Positions 20,577-30,778 of a stretch of DNA of 64,000 bases are shown here, piece by piece (the stretch's first letter is position 1; every line of letters starts with the position of its first letter). A model generated the notes under the pieces. It had not been told where the DNA came from. It worked only from the letters and a program-made list of their open reading frames with translations, and ran no database searches. The stretch is from assembly GCF_000026945.1 (NCBI RefSeq), contig NC_012866.1, positions 496,001 to 560,000 of the forward strand, given 5' to 3'. Position numbers and translations under genes: made by a program. The DNA is from Candida dubliniensis CD36. Lineage: Eukaryota > Ascomycota > Pichiomycetes > Serinales > Debaryomycetaceae.

Positions 20577-20976
20577 TTGGTGGAATTGGAATTGGAATTG
20601 GTATTGGAAGAATTTGTTAGTTAATTAAGTAGTTTGAAATATTCACCCACAAAGAAGAAAGAAATATAAAAGGAAATTTTTTTTTCTTTTGTTTTTTGTT
20701 TGATTCAACAAAACAACAACAAAACAACAAACCACCAATTTATAATTAAACAACAACACGTATTGCAACCCACACCCACACCCATACAACAACAACAACA
20801 ACAAGAAGAAGAAGAGATCAAGATAGGGAACAACCTCGAAACAACTACAATTATACATAGATATCATAATCTCTCTCTCTCGAATTGAAAATACTCTTTT
20901 TGTTGTGTTATATATTGTTTTTTTTTTTTTCATGGAAGGGATTATATAGATTGAAACAATTCAAATATAAACTCTT

Positions 20977-21012
20977 GGGGGGGGGGGGGGGCAAGGGAAG
21001 GGAAGGGAAGGG
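20977..21012 (+). repeat. G15 run followed by a GGGAA array
   Basis: Fifteen consecutive G, then CAA, then four GGG runs spaced by AA. It is the second such element in the same spacer, about 400 bases from the first and on the same strand. Confidence 0.6.
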
Positions 21013-21127
21013 TGTTTCAAAAAAAGAAAGACCAACTCTAATAAGTAGTTACAAGACTGCTTATAGATTAATCAATTGTTGATTATCATTCAATTTATAG
21101 TTGAACTTCCATTTAGATCCTTTGTGG

Positions 21128-21166
21128 TAATAGAAGTTAGTAATAGAAGTTAGTAATAGAAGTTAG
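21128..21166 (+). repeat. Three tandem copies of a 13-base unit
   Basis: TAATAGAAGTTAG occurs at 21128, 21141 and 21154 without mismatches, upstream of SEC1. Confidence 0.7.
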
Positions 21167-21766
21167 TAGATGTTTAATAGAAGCAAACAAAAATTTCTGT
21201 TTTAGGGAAATTATTAGAAAATTTGACAGACAGCAGCATCAGCACCAGCATCACCAGCAGCAATACAAAACTTGACAACAAACAACATACATACATACAT
21301 ACATATATAATACAACCAACAATTTCTTTTATCAAGAATTTCTTAATCAATCAATCAATCAATTTGTTGTTTCATAGAAATTAAAAGAATAGTCTTGTTT
21401 AATAATTAAAACATTATCACTTGTCATTTGTAATAAATAGTTTACCCTTCCTCCCTCCCCACCATCCTCTCACCATCCTCCCACCATCCTCCCCTCCCCC
21501 CTCCCCCCTCCGTCAAGGGCGACAAACGAGACAACCAAAAAAAAAAAAAAAATAAAAAACAATAATCGACAAATTTCAAATCATTCAGTTTCTTTTTTTT
21601 TTGGCAATTTCAACCAACCATCCATTGAAACAACCCATAAACCTACTCCAACTCCAACTTCAACTCCAACGCCTACTCCTACTCCCAAGTATAATTTATT
21701 AAGTGTTATATTATCCCCCCCTTTCTTTCTTTCTTTCTTTCTTTTTTTTTTTTTTAGCATTTCAAT

Positions 21767-24043
21767 ATGTCCAAAAACAAAGATCCTTGTTCATTATTAA
21801 ATATTCAACATGATTATATTTTGAATAAAATTAAACTGATCCAACAACCAGGACAATTATATAATCTAATTATTGATGATAAAATGGAATCAGTACTATA
21901 TAATGTATTGACCAAAGAAGAATTACTTCGTATTGTTGCATCAATTGAAAAAATCGATGGTAAAAGAAGACAAGGTACATTTATGACAGCAATATATTTA
22001 ATTGATGTTAATATTTATAATTTAAAATGTATTATTGGTGATATTCAAACAAAAAAATATAAAAATGGTATTGCTTTATTCCCAATTTATCAAGATTCAA
22101 GAACTCAAGATTTTTGGCTTAAAAAATTTTGGAATCAATCAAATGTATTAAATTATTTTAATAAACATATTGAATTTTTAAATGCCAATTATTTTGCTTT
22201 AGAAACTAAAGTATTTTTAGTCGATAATAAAACTTCTAATTCAATGCCAATTTATTATAATCCCAATTGTATTGAATTTGTCATGCCTCAAGTTCAATTA
22301 GTGGCCAATGCATTATTAAATTTGGTGGTATCAATGGAAGAATATCCTTTAATTCGATTTTATAATCCTCAAGATGGTGATTATGATGCCAAAAGATTAC
22401 CTGAATTGATTGCTGATGCTTTCCAAGCTCAATTGGATGATTATTGTCGTTTAAATGAAAATTATCCTCCACCATCAGTGGCAACTAAACCAAGAGCAAT
22501 TTTATTGATTACTGATAGAACTATGGATTTATATTCCCCCTTATTACATGAATTTTCTTATCAAGCTATGGCAATGGATATTGTTGAAAGTTTAGAAAGA
22601 ACTGGTAAATATAAATATAAATCAGAAAATGAAAAAGGTGAAATAACTGAAGTTGAAAGTAAATTGGAAAATGAAAATGATGAAGATTGGGTAAATTTAC
22701 GACATTTACATATTATTGAAAGTTCAGAATTAATTTTCAATAAAATTAGTGAATTAGTTAAGAATAATCCTTTAATGATTGATCGATCAAAGGCAACTAC
22801 TTCTTCTGATCTTATGTATATTGTTGCTCATTTAAAAGGATTTGATGAGGAACGTAAACAATTGACATTACACAAAACATTGATTGATGAATGTCTTGAT
22901 ATTAATGCTTCAAGAAAATTGGCAGAATTTGCCGCTGATTTTGAACAAACTTGTTGTGCTGAAGGAGTTAGTTTTGAAGGTGAAAGAAATAAACATTTAC
23001 ATGATGATTTGATAATTTTATTGGCCAGAGATGATTTGCATATTAATGATAAAATGAGACTTGTCTTAATATATGCCTTTTATCGAGGAGGGTTAATTAG
23101 GGCTGATTTTGAAAAATTGATTCGATTTATTGGGGTTAATGATAAATATATTACTGGATTAGTAGAAAAATGTTTTAATAATGTTGAAAAATTAGGATTT
23201 CAAATATTTAAAAAGAATGTTAAAGATAAACCATTCCATAAAGAAATGTATCATGTTATTAATAATGAAGGTACTTATAACACTTCACGATTTACACCTG
23301 GTATCAAAAGAATTATGCAAAATGCCGGTAAATATTCTTTAGATAGAGAATGGTTCCCATATTTTCGAGATCAACCATTAGATGAAGACATACCAACAAA
23401 TAATGCTCGTATTTCTAGTTCTGGTGGTGGTGGTGGTAGTGGTAGTGGCAAAGATTTACATACGAGTGGTTCATTACGGAACCCAAGAATAAAAGCAGCT
23501 TGGGCATCCTCATCTTCTTCATCAAGAACCACAAATACTTTGGGTTTACAACAAGTTAAAAATAGACAACGTATATTTTGTTTTGTTGCTGGTGGAATGA
23601 CATATAGTGAAATCAGATCGATTTATGAATTATCATCTACTATGAACAAAGATTTTTATATTGGTTCTGAATCAATTTTAAAACCTCGTGATTTTTTGAT
23701 AGGATTACAAAGTATTGATAAAAATAAAAATCCAGAAAATTTAGATTTGAATATTTATAAAGAATTAAATAAACCAACTGATCCTCCCTTGCATGTTTTC
23801 GAAGATGGAATACCCAAACCGAAAATCACTAACCAATCTCCACAAAATCAATTTCAACAACAAGTACAACAACAACAACTTATGTATCAGAGTAATAATG
23901 GGGGAAACCAACAATCACAACAAGCTCCTTCTCATTATCAAAAAAGACAAACTTCAGGAAATCTTGATAATATAAATTCACCTACATCTACTACTGATTC
24001 AAAAGAGAAAAAGAAGAGTAGATTGAAAAAGTTTTTCAAATAA
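21767..24043 (+). CDS. SEC1: SEC1, Sec1/Munc18 protein for exocytic SNARE fusion
   Basis: 758 residues with the Sec1/Munc18 fold along most of its length: an N-terminal domain (LIIDDKMESVLYNVLTKEEL, then GTFMTAIYLIDVNIYNLKCI), the RAILLITDRTMDLYSPLLHE segment typical of the family, and the late GGMTYSEIRSIYELSS motif found near the end of SM proteins. Sec1 binds the exocytic SNARE complex at the plasma membrane and is needed for secretory vesicle fusion at sites of polarised growth. A Gly/Ser insert (about 23415-23450) sits shortly before the final motif. The C-terminal 80 residues are Gln/Asn-rich and end in a basic cluster, KKKSRLKKFFK, which could contact acidic lipids. The ATG at 21767 directly follows a pyrimidine-rich leader. 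Confidence 0.92.
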   Translation: MSKNKDPCSLLNIQHDYILNKIKLIQQPGQLYNLIIDDKMESVLYNVLTKEELLRIVASIEKIDGKRRQGTFMTAIYLIDVNIYNLKCIIGDIQTKKYKNGIALFPIYQDSRTQDFWLKKFWNQSNVLNYFNKHIEFLNANYFALETKVFLVDNKTSNSMPIYYNPNCIEFVMPQVQLVANALLNLVVSMEEYPLIRFYNPQDGDYDAKRLPELIADAFQAQLDDYCRLNENYPPPSVATKPRAILLITDRTMDLYSPLLHEFSYQAMAMDIVESLERTGKYKYKSENEKGEITEVESKLENENDEDWVNLRHLHIIESSELIFNKISELVKNNPLMIDRSKATTSSDLMYIVAHLKGFDEERKQLTLHKTLIDECLDINASRKLAEFAADFEQTCCAEGVSFEGERNKHLHDDLIILLARDDLHINDKMRLVLIYAFYRGGLIRADFEKLIRFIGVNDKYITGLVEKCFNNVEKLGFQIFKKNVKDKPFHKEMYHVINNEGTYNTSRFTPGIKRIMQNAGKYSLDREWFPYFRDQPLDEDIPTNNARISSSGGGGGSGSGKDLHTSGSLRNPRIKAAWASSSSSSRTTNTLGLQQVKNRQRIFCFVAGGMTYSEIRSIYELSSTMNKDFYIGSESILKPRDFLIGLQSIDKNKNPENLDLNIYKELNKPTDPPLHVFEDGIPKPKITNQSPQNQFQQQVQQQQLMYQSNNGGNQQSQQAPSHYQKRQTSGNLDNINSPTSTTDSKEKKKSRLKKFFK

Positions 24044-24504
24044 AAGTAAGAGACGAAGGGGGAGGTGACATTTTCTATATTGTAAATGAAGTCTATATTT
24101 TTTTAAATATAATATATATAGTAAAACAAAGAATAGTTAGTCGTCTCTAAGTAATAAAAGCTGGTTGGAGGAGGGGGGGGAGAGTCTTTCACCAAATTGA
24201 AATTAAACGATGGAAGAAGAGGAAAATCATCATTTGTCAGCAGGACTGCATATAGGGTAGGCGCCTTATTTTCTTTGCTTCTTTGCTTCTTTGCTTCAAC
24301 CGCCGCCGCCGCCGCCGCCATCGTCGCGCATACATCGCCCCCTTTTTCTTTTTTTCATAGCCATCTTTATTTCCGTAACTTCTTCTTCTTCTTCTACTTT
24401 TTTTTTTTTTTTTACAACCCTTATCATCATCAGAAAATCAAATACTTCCTTCCTTCATTCCTTCTTTCTACATATCTGTGAAATACAATTAAAAAGGATA
24501 AATC
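24044..24504. other. SEC1-YCF1 spacer
   Basis: No gene. It includes a GCC trinucleotide run (about 24300-24320), a TTCTTCTTC/poly-T tract (24383-24412) and pyrimidine-rich sequence up to the YCF1 ATG; presumably the SEC1 3' UTR and the YCF1 promoter. Confidence 0.55.
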
Positions 24505-27500
24505 ATGGAACAAGTGGAAGTGATATCATCATCATCATCTTTATCAAATTTATTTAATAGTTGGAATTATATTAATCATCTTCCATTATTATCTTCCTTA
24601 TCACAATCGAGTACAACTTTTGATGAATTTGTAAGCAACAACAATAGTTCATCTCGACATTTGGATTTACAAGGATGGTTGAGTTGTAATACTCAAGAAG
24701 ATGGTTGGGGTCCTTTATCTTCAACATATAATGATTTGACTCCTTGTTTTTTACAAGGAGGGTTATTTGGTGTATCAGCAATTTTAATGATATTAATTGG
24801 AATTTATCAAATTTCTTATCTTAGAAATAAAAAAATAACTGTTGGTAATAGAATTAATTGGAATTTTTATTTGAAATTATTTTTAATTTTAATTCAAATT
24901 TTTTTCCAAATAGGATTAATTTTTGTATTTAATAATGATATTGGTATAATTAAATTTTCTTTAATTCTTAATTCAATTGCTACAATAGTTGCCTTTGGTA
25001 TTCATTATTTAGAACAATTCAAATCGACTATTCCTAATGGAATATTATTATTTTATTGGTTATTTCAAGTTATTTTAAATTTGGCAAGAATTGGTAATCT
25101 TTATTTAAGAGATAATATCAATAATTTATTTGGAAATTTTGTCATTTTATCAACAATTAATTCTTTTATTATATTGATTGTGGAAATTCTGATTCCAATA
25201 CAACCATTAAATAATTATTATAGATTTTTAAAAGAATCTCCATTTGATCAAGCAAATGTTTTTTCAAGAATTACATTTGATTGGATGGGGGCATTAATGA
25301 AAAAAGGTTATCATAAATATTTAACTGAAAAAGATTTACCTCCATTACCTAAATCTTTAAAAGCTAATAAAACTACCAAAGATTTTGATCATTATTGGAA
25401 TTCTCAATCTACTAATAATAAATCATTAACTTTGGCTATTGCTCAAGCATTTGGTGGTCAATTTTTATTGGGTGGGGTTTTCAAAGCTGCTCAAGATGCA
25501 TTAGCTTTTGTTCAACCACAATTGTTACGTTTATTAATTAAATTTGTTAATGATTATTCTCGTTCAGTAGAAAAAGGTGATCCTTTACCTTTAACTCGTG
25601 GTTTAATGATTGCTGTTTCGATGTTTATTGTTTCTGTGGTACAAACTGCATCTTTACATCAATATTTCCAAAGAGCTTTTGATTTAGGAATGAAGATTAA
25701 ATCATCATTGACATCAGTTGTTTATAATAAATCTTTAGTATTATCAAATGAATCGAAACAAGAATCTTCCACTGGTGATATTGTTAATTTAATGTCAGTT
25801 GATGTTCAAAGATTACAAGATTTGGTACAAAATTTACAAATCATTTGGTCGGGTCCATTTCAAATCATTTTATGTTTATATTCATTACATGAATTAATTG
25901 GTAATGCCATGTGGGCTGGAGTAGCCATAATGATAATTATGATTCCTTTAAATGCTATCATTGCTAGAACTCAAAAAAAATTACAAAAAACACAAATGAA
26001 ATATAAAGATGAAAGATCAAGATTAATTAATGAAATTTTAAATAATATAAAATCATTAAAATTATATGGTTGGGAACAACCTTATTTAAAACAATTAAAT
26101 TATGTTAGAAATGAAAAAGAATTGAAAAATTTGAAAAAAATGGGGATTTTTATGGCTTCATCTAATTTCACTTGGAATTTAGCTCCATTTTTGGTTAGTT
26201 GTTCTACATTTGCCGTATTTTTATGGACTCAAAATAAAACTTTATCAAGTGATTTGGTTTTCCCAGCATTATCTTTATTTAATCTTTTATCTTTCCCATT
26301 AGCTGTTGTTCCTATGGTTATTACCAATGTTGTTGAAGCTCAAGTTGCTATTAGTAGATTAACTAAATTTTTAACTGGATCAGAATTACAAAATGATGCA
26401 GTTATTAAATCACCAAAAGCTAAAAATATTGGTGATACTGCTGTTTCTATTAAAAATGGGACATTTTTATGGTCAAAAGTAAAAGGTGAACAAAATTATA
26501 AAGTTGCTCTTTCTAATATCAATTTAACTTGTAAAAAGGGGAAATTAGATTGTATTGTTGGTAAAGTTGGTTCAGGTAAATCATCTATTATTCAAGCCAT
26601 TTTGGGTGATTTATATAAATTAGATGGTGAAGTGAATTTACATGGTAAAGTGGCATATGTTTCTCAAGTACCTTGGATTATGAATGGTACCGTTAAAGAC
26701 AATATTTTATTTGGTCATAGATATGATCCACAATTTTATGATATTGTATTAAAAGCTTGTGCTTTAACAGTTGATTTAAGTATTTTGCCTAAAGGAGATA
26801 AAACTGAAGTTGGTGAAAAAGGGATTTCACTTTCTGGTGGTCAAAAGGCAAGATTATCATTAGCAAGAGCAGTTTATTCTCGAGCAGATGTATACTTGTT
26901 GGATGATCCATTAAGTGCTGTTGATGAACATGTAGGTAAACATTTGACTGATCATGTTTTAGGACCAAATGGATTACTTAAATCTAAATGTAAGATCTTG
27001 GCCACCAATAATATTAAAGTTTTAAGTATTGCTGATACTTTGAATTTGGTTAGTGATGGAAGATTAGTGGAACAAGGAAGTTATGATGATATTATGAAAC
27101 AAGAATCTAGTAAAATCCGTCAATTAATTGAATCTTTTGGTAAGAAAAAAGATGATTCTCCAACTCCTACTCCTTCAACTCAAATTGATAATGAAGCCAC
27201 CAATGATGAAATCAAGGTTAAAGATGATATTAATTTAGATGATTTGGATTCAGAATGTGATTTAGAAGTTGAAAGTTTAAGAAGAGCTTCAGAAGCTTCT
27301 TTAGTTGTTGATGAAGAACGTCAACTTGGATCAAATGCATCACAACCTGAAGAAGAAGAAGAAGAAGAAGAAGAAGAAGAAGATGAAGACACTAAAGCTA
27401 GAAAAGAACATCTTGAACAAGGTAAAGTCAAATGGGAAGTTTATCGTGAATATGCTAAAGCATGTGGTCCTATCAATGTGGTTATTTTCTTAGGGTTTGC

Positions 27501-29283
27501 CCTTGGGTCTTATTTGGTTAATGTTGCCTCGACATTTTGGTTAGAACATTGGTCAGAAATCAATACCAAATATGGTTATAATCCTGATGTTGGTAAATAT
27601 CTTGGGATTTACTTTTTATTAGGTATTGGATATTCATTAGCTTCTTTGATTCAAAATACTTATCTTTGGATATTTTGTACTATTCAAGGTTCGAAAAAAT
27701 TACATAATAGTATGGCTGTTAGTGTTCTTAGAGCCCCCATGACTTTTTTCGAAACTACTCCAATTGGTAGAGTTTTGAATAGATTTTCTAATGATATTTA
27801 TAAAGTTGATGAAGTCATTGGTAGAGTTTTCAACATGTTTTTCAGTAATTCTATTAAAGTTTTCCTTAGTTTGGTGGTTATTTCATTTTCTACTTGGCAA
27901 TTTGTATTTTTTATTTTGCCATTAGGGGTCTTGTACATTTATTATCAACAATATTATTTAAGAACATCTCGAGAATTGAGAAGATTAGATTCAGTTTCTA
28001 GATCACCAATTTTTGCTAATTTCCAAGAATCTTTAACTGGGGTTTCCACCATTAGAGCCTATGGTAAAGAAGAAAGATTTAAATTTTTAAATCAATCAAG
28101 AGTCGACAAAAATATGAGTGCTTATCATCCTGCTATTAATGCCAATAGATGGTTAGCAGTTAGATTAGAATTTTTAGGTTCGATCATTATATTAGGATCT
28201 GCTGGATTATCTATTTTAACATTGAAAACTGGTCATTTGACTGCCGGGTTAGTTGGTTTATCGGTATCATATGCTTTACAAATCACTCAATCATTGAATT
28301 GGATTGTTAGAATGACAGTAGAAGTTGAAACCAATATTGTTTCTGTGGAAAGAGTTTTAGAATATTCTCGTTTGAAATCTGAAGCTGCCGAGATTATTCC
28401 TGATCATAGACCACCACAAGAATGGCCACAACGAGGAGAAATCAAATTTATTGATTATTCAACCAAATATCGACCTGAATTAGATTTAGTATTGAAAAAA
28501 ATTAATTTAGATATTAAACCAAAAGAAAAAATTGGTATTGTTGGTAGAACTGGTGCTGGTAAATCTTCCATAACATTAGCTTTGTTCAGAATAATTGAAG
28601 CTTTTGATGGTAATATCAATATTGATGGTATAGATACATCATCAATTGGATTATATGATTTAAGACATAAATTATCGATCATCCCTCAAGATTCTCAAGT
28701 ATTTGAAGGTACAATAAGATCGAATTTGGATCCAACTGATGAATATACTGATGATCAAATTTGGAAAGCTTTGGAATTATCACATTTGAAAGATCATGTT
28801 TTGAAAATGTATGATCAAAGAGAAAGTGATAATGACAATGACAATGACAATGACCAAAATGACGAAGAAGGAGATACAAATTCAAATACAAATCCATTAT
28901 TGGTTAAGATAAGTGAAGGTGGAGCTAATTTATCTATTGGTCAAAGACAATTGATGTGTCTTGGTAGAGTTTTATTGAAATTAAATTATTCCAATATTTT
29001 AGTATTAGATGAAGCTACTGCTGCTGTTGATGTTGAAACTGATCAAATTTTACAAGAAACAATTCGAAGTGAATTTAAAGATAAAACTATTATTACTATT
29101 GCTCATAGATTGAATACAATTTTGGATTCAGATAGAATATTAGTTTTAGAAAAAGGTCAAGTTGCTGAATTTGATACTCCTTCAAATTTACTTAAGAAGA
29201 AGGATTCATTATTTTATGCTCTTTGTGAACAAGGTGGATTTATAAATGATGATGAAATTAAAGTGGTAGAAGAGTTGAACTAA
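24505..29283 (+). CDS. YCF1: YCF1, vacuolar glutathione-conjugate ABC transporter (ABCC family)
   Basis: 1592 residues with full long-form ABCC layout: N-terminal TMD0 (five spans), L0 linker, TMD1, NBD1, a phosphorylated regulatory linker, TMD2 and NBD2. NBD1 has Walker A GKVGSGKSS (about 686-694), signature LSGGQ (about 776) and Walker B VYLLDDP. NBD2 has GRTGAGKSS (about 1346), LSIGQRQL (about 1476) and VLDEATAAVD. NBD1 has Asp in place of the catalytic Glu, normal for ABCC proteins. The linker contains RRAS929EAS932, matching the PKA-type site of yeast Ycf1 (S908/T911), followed by a Glu run encoded by GAA repeats. Ycf1 moves glutathione S-conjugates and Cd-glutathione into the vacuole. 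Asp/Asn repeats (about 28835-28860) are inserted in NBD2. Confidence 0.9.
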   Translation: MEQVEVISSSSSLSNLFNSWNYINHLPLLSSLSQSSTTFDEFVSNNNSSSRHLDLQGWLSCNTQEDGWGPLSSTYNDLTPCFLQGGLFGVSAILMILIGIYQISYLRNKKITVGNRINWNFYLKLFLILIQIFFQIGLIFVFNNDIGIIKFSLILNSIATIVAFGIHYLEQFKSTIPNGILLFYWLFQVILNLARIGNLYLRDNINNLFGNFVILSTINSFIILIVEILIPIQPLNNYYRFLKESPFDQANVFSRITFDWMGALMKKGYHKYLTEKDLPPLPKSLKANKTTKDFDHYWNSQSTNNKSLTLAIAQAFGGQFLLGGVFKAAQDALAFVQPQLLRLLIKFVNDYSRSVEKGDPLPLTRGLMIAVSMFIVSVVQTASLHQYFQRAFDLGMKIKSSLTSVVYNKSLVLSNESKQESSTGDIVNLMSVDVQRLQDLVQNLQIIWSGPFQIILCLYSLHELIGNAMWAGVAIMIIMIPLNAIIARTQKKLQKTQMKYKDERSRLINEILNNIKSLKLYGWEQPYLKQLNYVRNEKELKNLKKMGIFMASSNFTWNLAPFLVSCSTFAVFLWTQNKTLSSDLVFPALSLFNLLSFPLAVVPMVITNVVEAQVAISRLTKFLTGSELQNDAVIKSPKAKNIGDTAVSIKNGTFLWSKVKGEQNYKVALSNINLTCKKGKLDCIVGKVGSGKSSIIQAILGDLYKLDGEVNLHGKVAYVSQVPWIMNGTVKDNILFGHRYDPQFYDIVLKACALTVDLSILPKGDKTEVGEKGISLSGGQKARLSLARAVYSRADVYLLDDPLSAVDEHVGKHLTDHVLGPNGLLKSKCKILATNNIKVLSIADTLNLVSDGRLVEQGSYDDIMKQESSKIRQLIESFGKKKDDSPTPTPSTQIDNEATNDEIKVKDDINLDDLDSECDLEVESLRRASEASLVVDEERQLGSNASQPEEEEEEEEEEEDEDTKARKEHLEQGKVKWEVYREYAKACGPINVVIFLGFALGSYLVNVASTFWLEHWSEINTKYGYNPDVGKYLGIYFLLGIGYSLASLIQNTYLWIFCTIQGSKKLHNSMAVSVLRAPMTFFETTPIGRVLNRFSNDIYKVDEVIGRVFNMFFSNSIKVFLSLVVISFSTWQFVFFILPLGVLYIYYQQYYLRTSRELRRLDSVSRSPIFANFQESLTGVSTIRAYGKEERFKFLNQSRVDKNMSAYHPAINANRWLAVRLEFLGSIIILGSAGLSILTLKTGHLTAGLVGLSVSYALQITQSLNWIVRMTVEVETNIVSVERVLEYSRLKSEAAEIIPDHRPPQEWPQRGEIKFIDYSTKYRPELDLVLKKINLDIKPKEKIGIVGRTGAGKSSITLALFRIIEAFDGNINIDGIDTSSIGLYDLRHKLSIIPQDSQVFEGTIRSNLDPTDEYTDDQIWKALELSHLKDHVLKMYDQRESDNDNDNDNDQNDEEGDTNSNTNPLLVKISEGGANLSIGQRQLMCLGRVLLKLNYSNILVLDEATAAVDVETDQILQETIRSEFKDKTIITIAHRLNTILDSDRILVLEKGQVAEFDTPSNLLKKKDSLFYALCEQGGFINDDEIKVVEELN

Positions 29284-29398
29284 ACCAAATTAAACTAAAC
29301 CACACCGATCAATCAATCAATCAATCAATCGTTGTTATAAAAATAAAAAAGTATATATATAGAAAATGAAAATGTATATGTAGTAGTACAATATTATT

Positions 29399-30601
29399 TT
29401 AACTGTCACTTCTTTTTCTTAATTGGAAAATGGTGTATAATTGTTGAAAATCCAGTTTTTGTTCAACATCAAATGGAATGAATTGTTCAATATTTGGTCC
29501 TTTAGTTTCACAAAATCTTCCATCTCCTTCTTCTTGTAAAGTGAAATATTTTATAGAATTTTCTGATTCTAAAGAAGTGACAATTGTTTTACCAGCAATT
29601 GCAAAATCAATAATTGATTCATCACCATCATCAATAATGATTTTTTGTAAAAAATTAGCTTTGAAAGAATCATCAAGATCAAGACTAAATACTAATAATA
29701 ATGGAGTATTTTCAACTAAAACAATTAATAATAATTGATTAGTTTCAATTTTCAAAGTTCTTATTTTAGCAATTGATATTTCTTTTGGTGAAGTTTCAGT
29801 TCTAAATCTAATTGGTGGTAAATGATGATCTTTTGTTAAATATTGTTCAATATATTGTCTTAATTCAATAGTTTCTATTAATTCACCTTCATACCATTTC
29901 CAAATATTTATAAAATCATCACCTCCTCCACTAATCAAAATATTTCTATCATATGACACCGGGATATGTAATTGTGATACAAATTCATCATGACCAAATA
30001 AAAATTGTTTTATTACATAACTTTTAGGATAATTGGATATTCTAATATGTTCATCTCGATCAGAAGTTATAAGAAATTCTTTATTATTATGAATTGCCAT
30101 GGTTATATCAGTTAACATTGAAACATGACCTAATATTGGTTGTAAATCTTTTTCCGGTATTGGTTCATTAGAATCAATCGATACAGTATATACATCACCA
30201 AATTTATCGGCAACAATAGCAACATTTCCTGATTGATCAATAGTAATAGAACATGGTCGTTTAGGAATCGGTTGACGTTTACTTAATGTTAAACAATTAG
30301 ATTGATTAAAATCTATATGGAAAATTAAAACTGATTTATCAGAATCAGTTGATGCTATAATATGAGTTTCATCAGGAGTAAGAATTAAATATCTAAGATG
30401 ATTATGAATTTGTTGTGTTGATATTTGTCTACCAGTACGTTTTTCAATTTGAACTTTAGGATGATTTGTTTCAGTGGTATCTTGCCATTCACCTACTTTT
30501 GAACCATTAGAAATATCGAAAACTTGTAAATAATTCTTCACAATTGCAAAGATATGAGTACCTTTTTTATTAGCTGTTAATATCTGAAATGGATGTTTCA
30601 T
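29399..30601 (-). CDS. TRM82: TRM82, WD40 subunit of the tRNA m7G46 methyltransferase
   Basis: 400 residues forming a WD40-type propeller. It begins [20 protein letters not shown], and the segments [60 protein letters not shown] and [20 protein letters not shown] are repeated blades typical of Trm82/WDR4. With Trm8 it makes the nuclear heterodimer that methylates G46 of tRNAs; Trm82 is the non-catalytic stabilising subunit. The length matches the family (about 400-450). It lies 177 bases downstream of AVL9 in the same direction and is convergent with YCF1 (about 115 bases between stops). Confidence 0.88.
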   Translation of the reverse strand: MKHPFQILTANKKGTHIFAIVKNYLQVFDISNGSKVGEWQDTTETNHPKVQIEKRTGRQISTQQIHNHLRYLILTPDETHIIASTDSDKSVLIFHIDFNQSNCLTLSKRQPIPKRPCSITIDQSGNVAIVADKFGDVYTVSIDSNEPIPEKDLQPILGHVSMLTDITMAIHNNKEFLITSDRDEHIRISNYPKSYVIKQFLFGHDEFVSQLHIPVSYDRNILISGGGDDFINIWKWYEGELIETIELRQYIEQYLTKDHHLPPIRFRTETSPKEISIAKIRTLKIETNQLLLIVLVENTPLLLVFSLDLDDSFKANFLQKIIIDDGDESIIDFAIAGKTIVTSLESENSIKYFTLQEEGDGRFCETKGPNIEQFIPFDVEQKLDFQQLYTIFQLRKRSDS

Positions 30602-30778
30602 AATTGGATGGGTTGGTGTTTAAGATGCTGCTCATCATGAAGTTTTAGATTTTTCAAAAAAAAAAATTTTTTTTTTTTTTTTCTTTACTCTATATATGTA
30701 GTCTTTCGAATGGGGGAGTTTTCATTTTTCATTTATTACAAAATCTATAAATAAAAAAAAAATAAAATAAAACACACA

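Larger units (their letters stand above)
20342..21766. other. Divergent promoter between YMD8-like gene and SEC1
   Basis: No supported gene. It contains two GGGAA arrays with G-quadruplex potential (20554-20576 and 20977-21012, the second with a 15-base G run), CAA/CCCACA repeats (20700-20800), three 13-base units TAATAGAAGTTAG (21128-21166), ACAT repeats (21286-21305), a C-rich CCATCCTC block (21440-21510) and a CTTT run (21720-21745) ending in poly-T just before the SEC1 start. Confidence 0.6.

Noticed and set aside
21689..21766. Possible 5' UTR intron ahead of SEC1 (GTATAA to TTTTAG)
   Set aside because: No TACTAAC-type branch site is present and the donor is not the GTATGY seen in the two supported introns.
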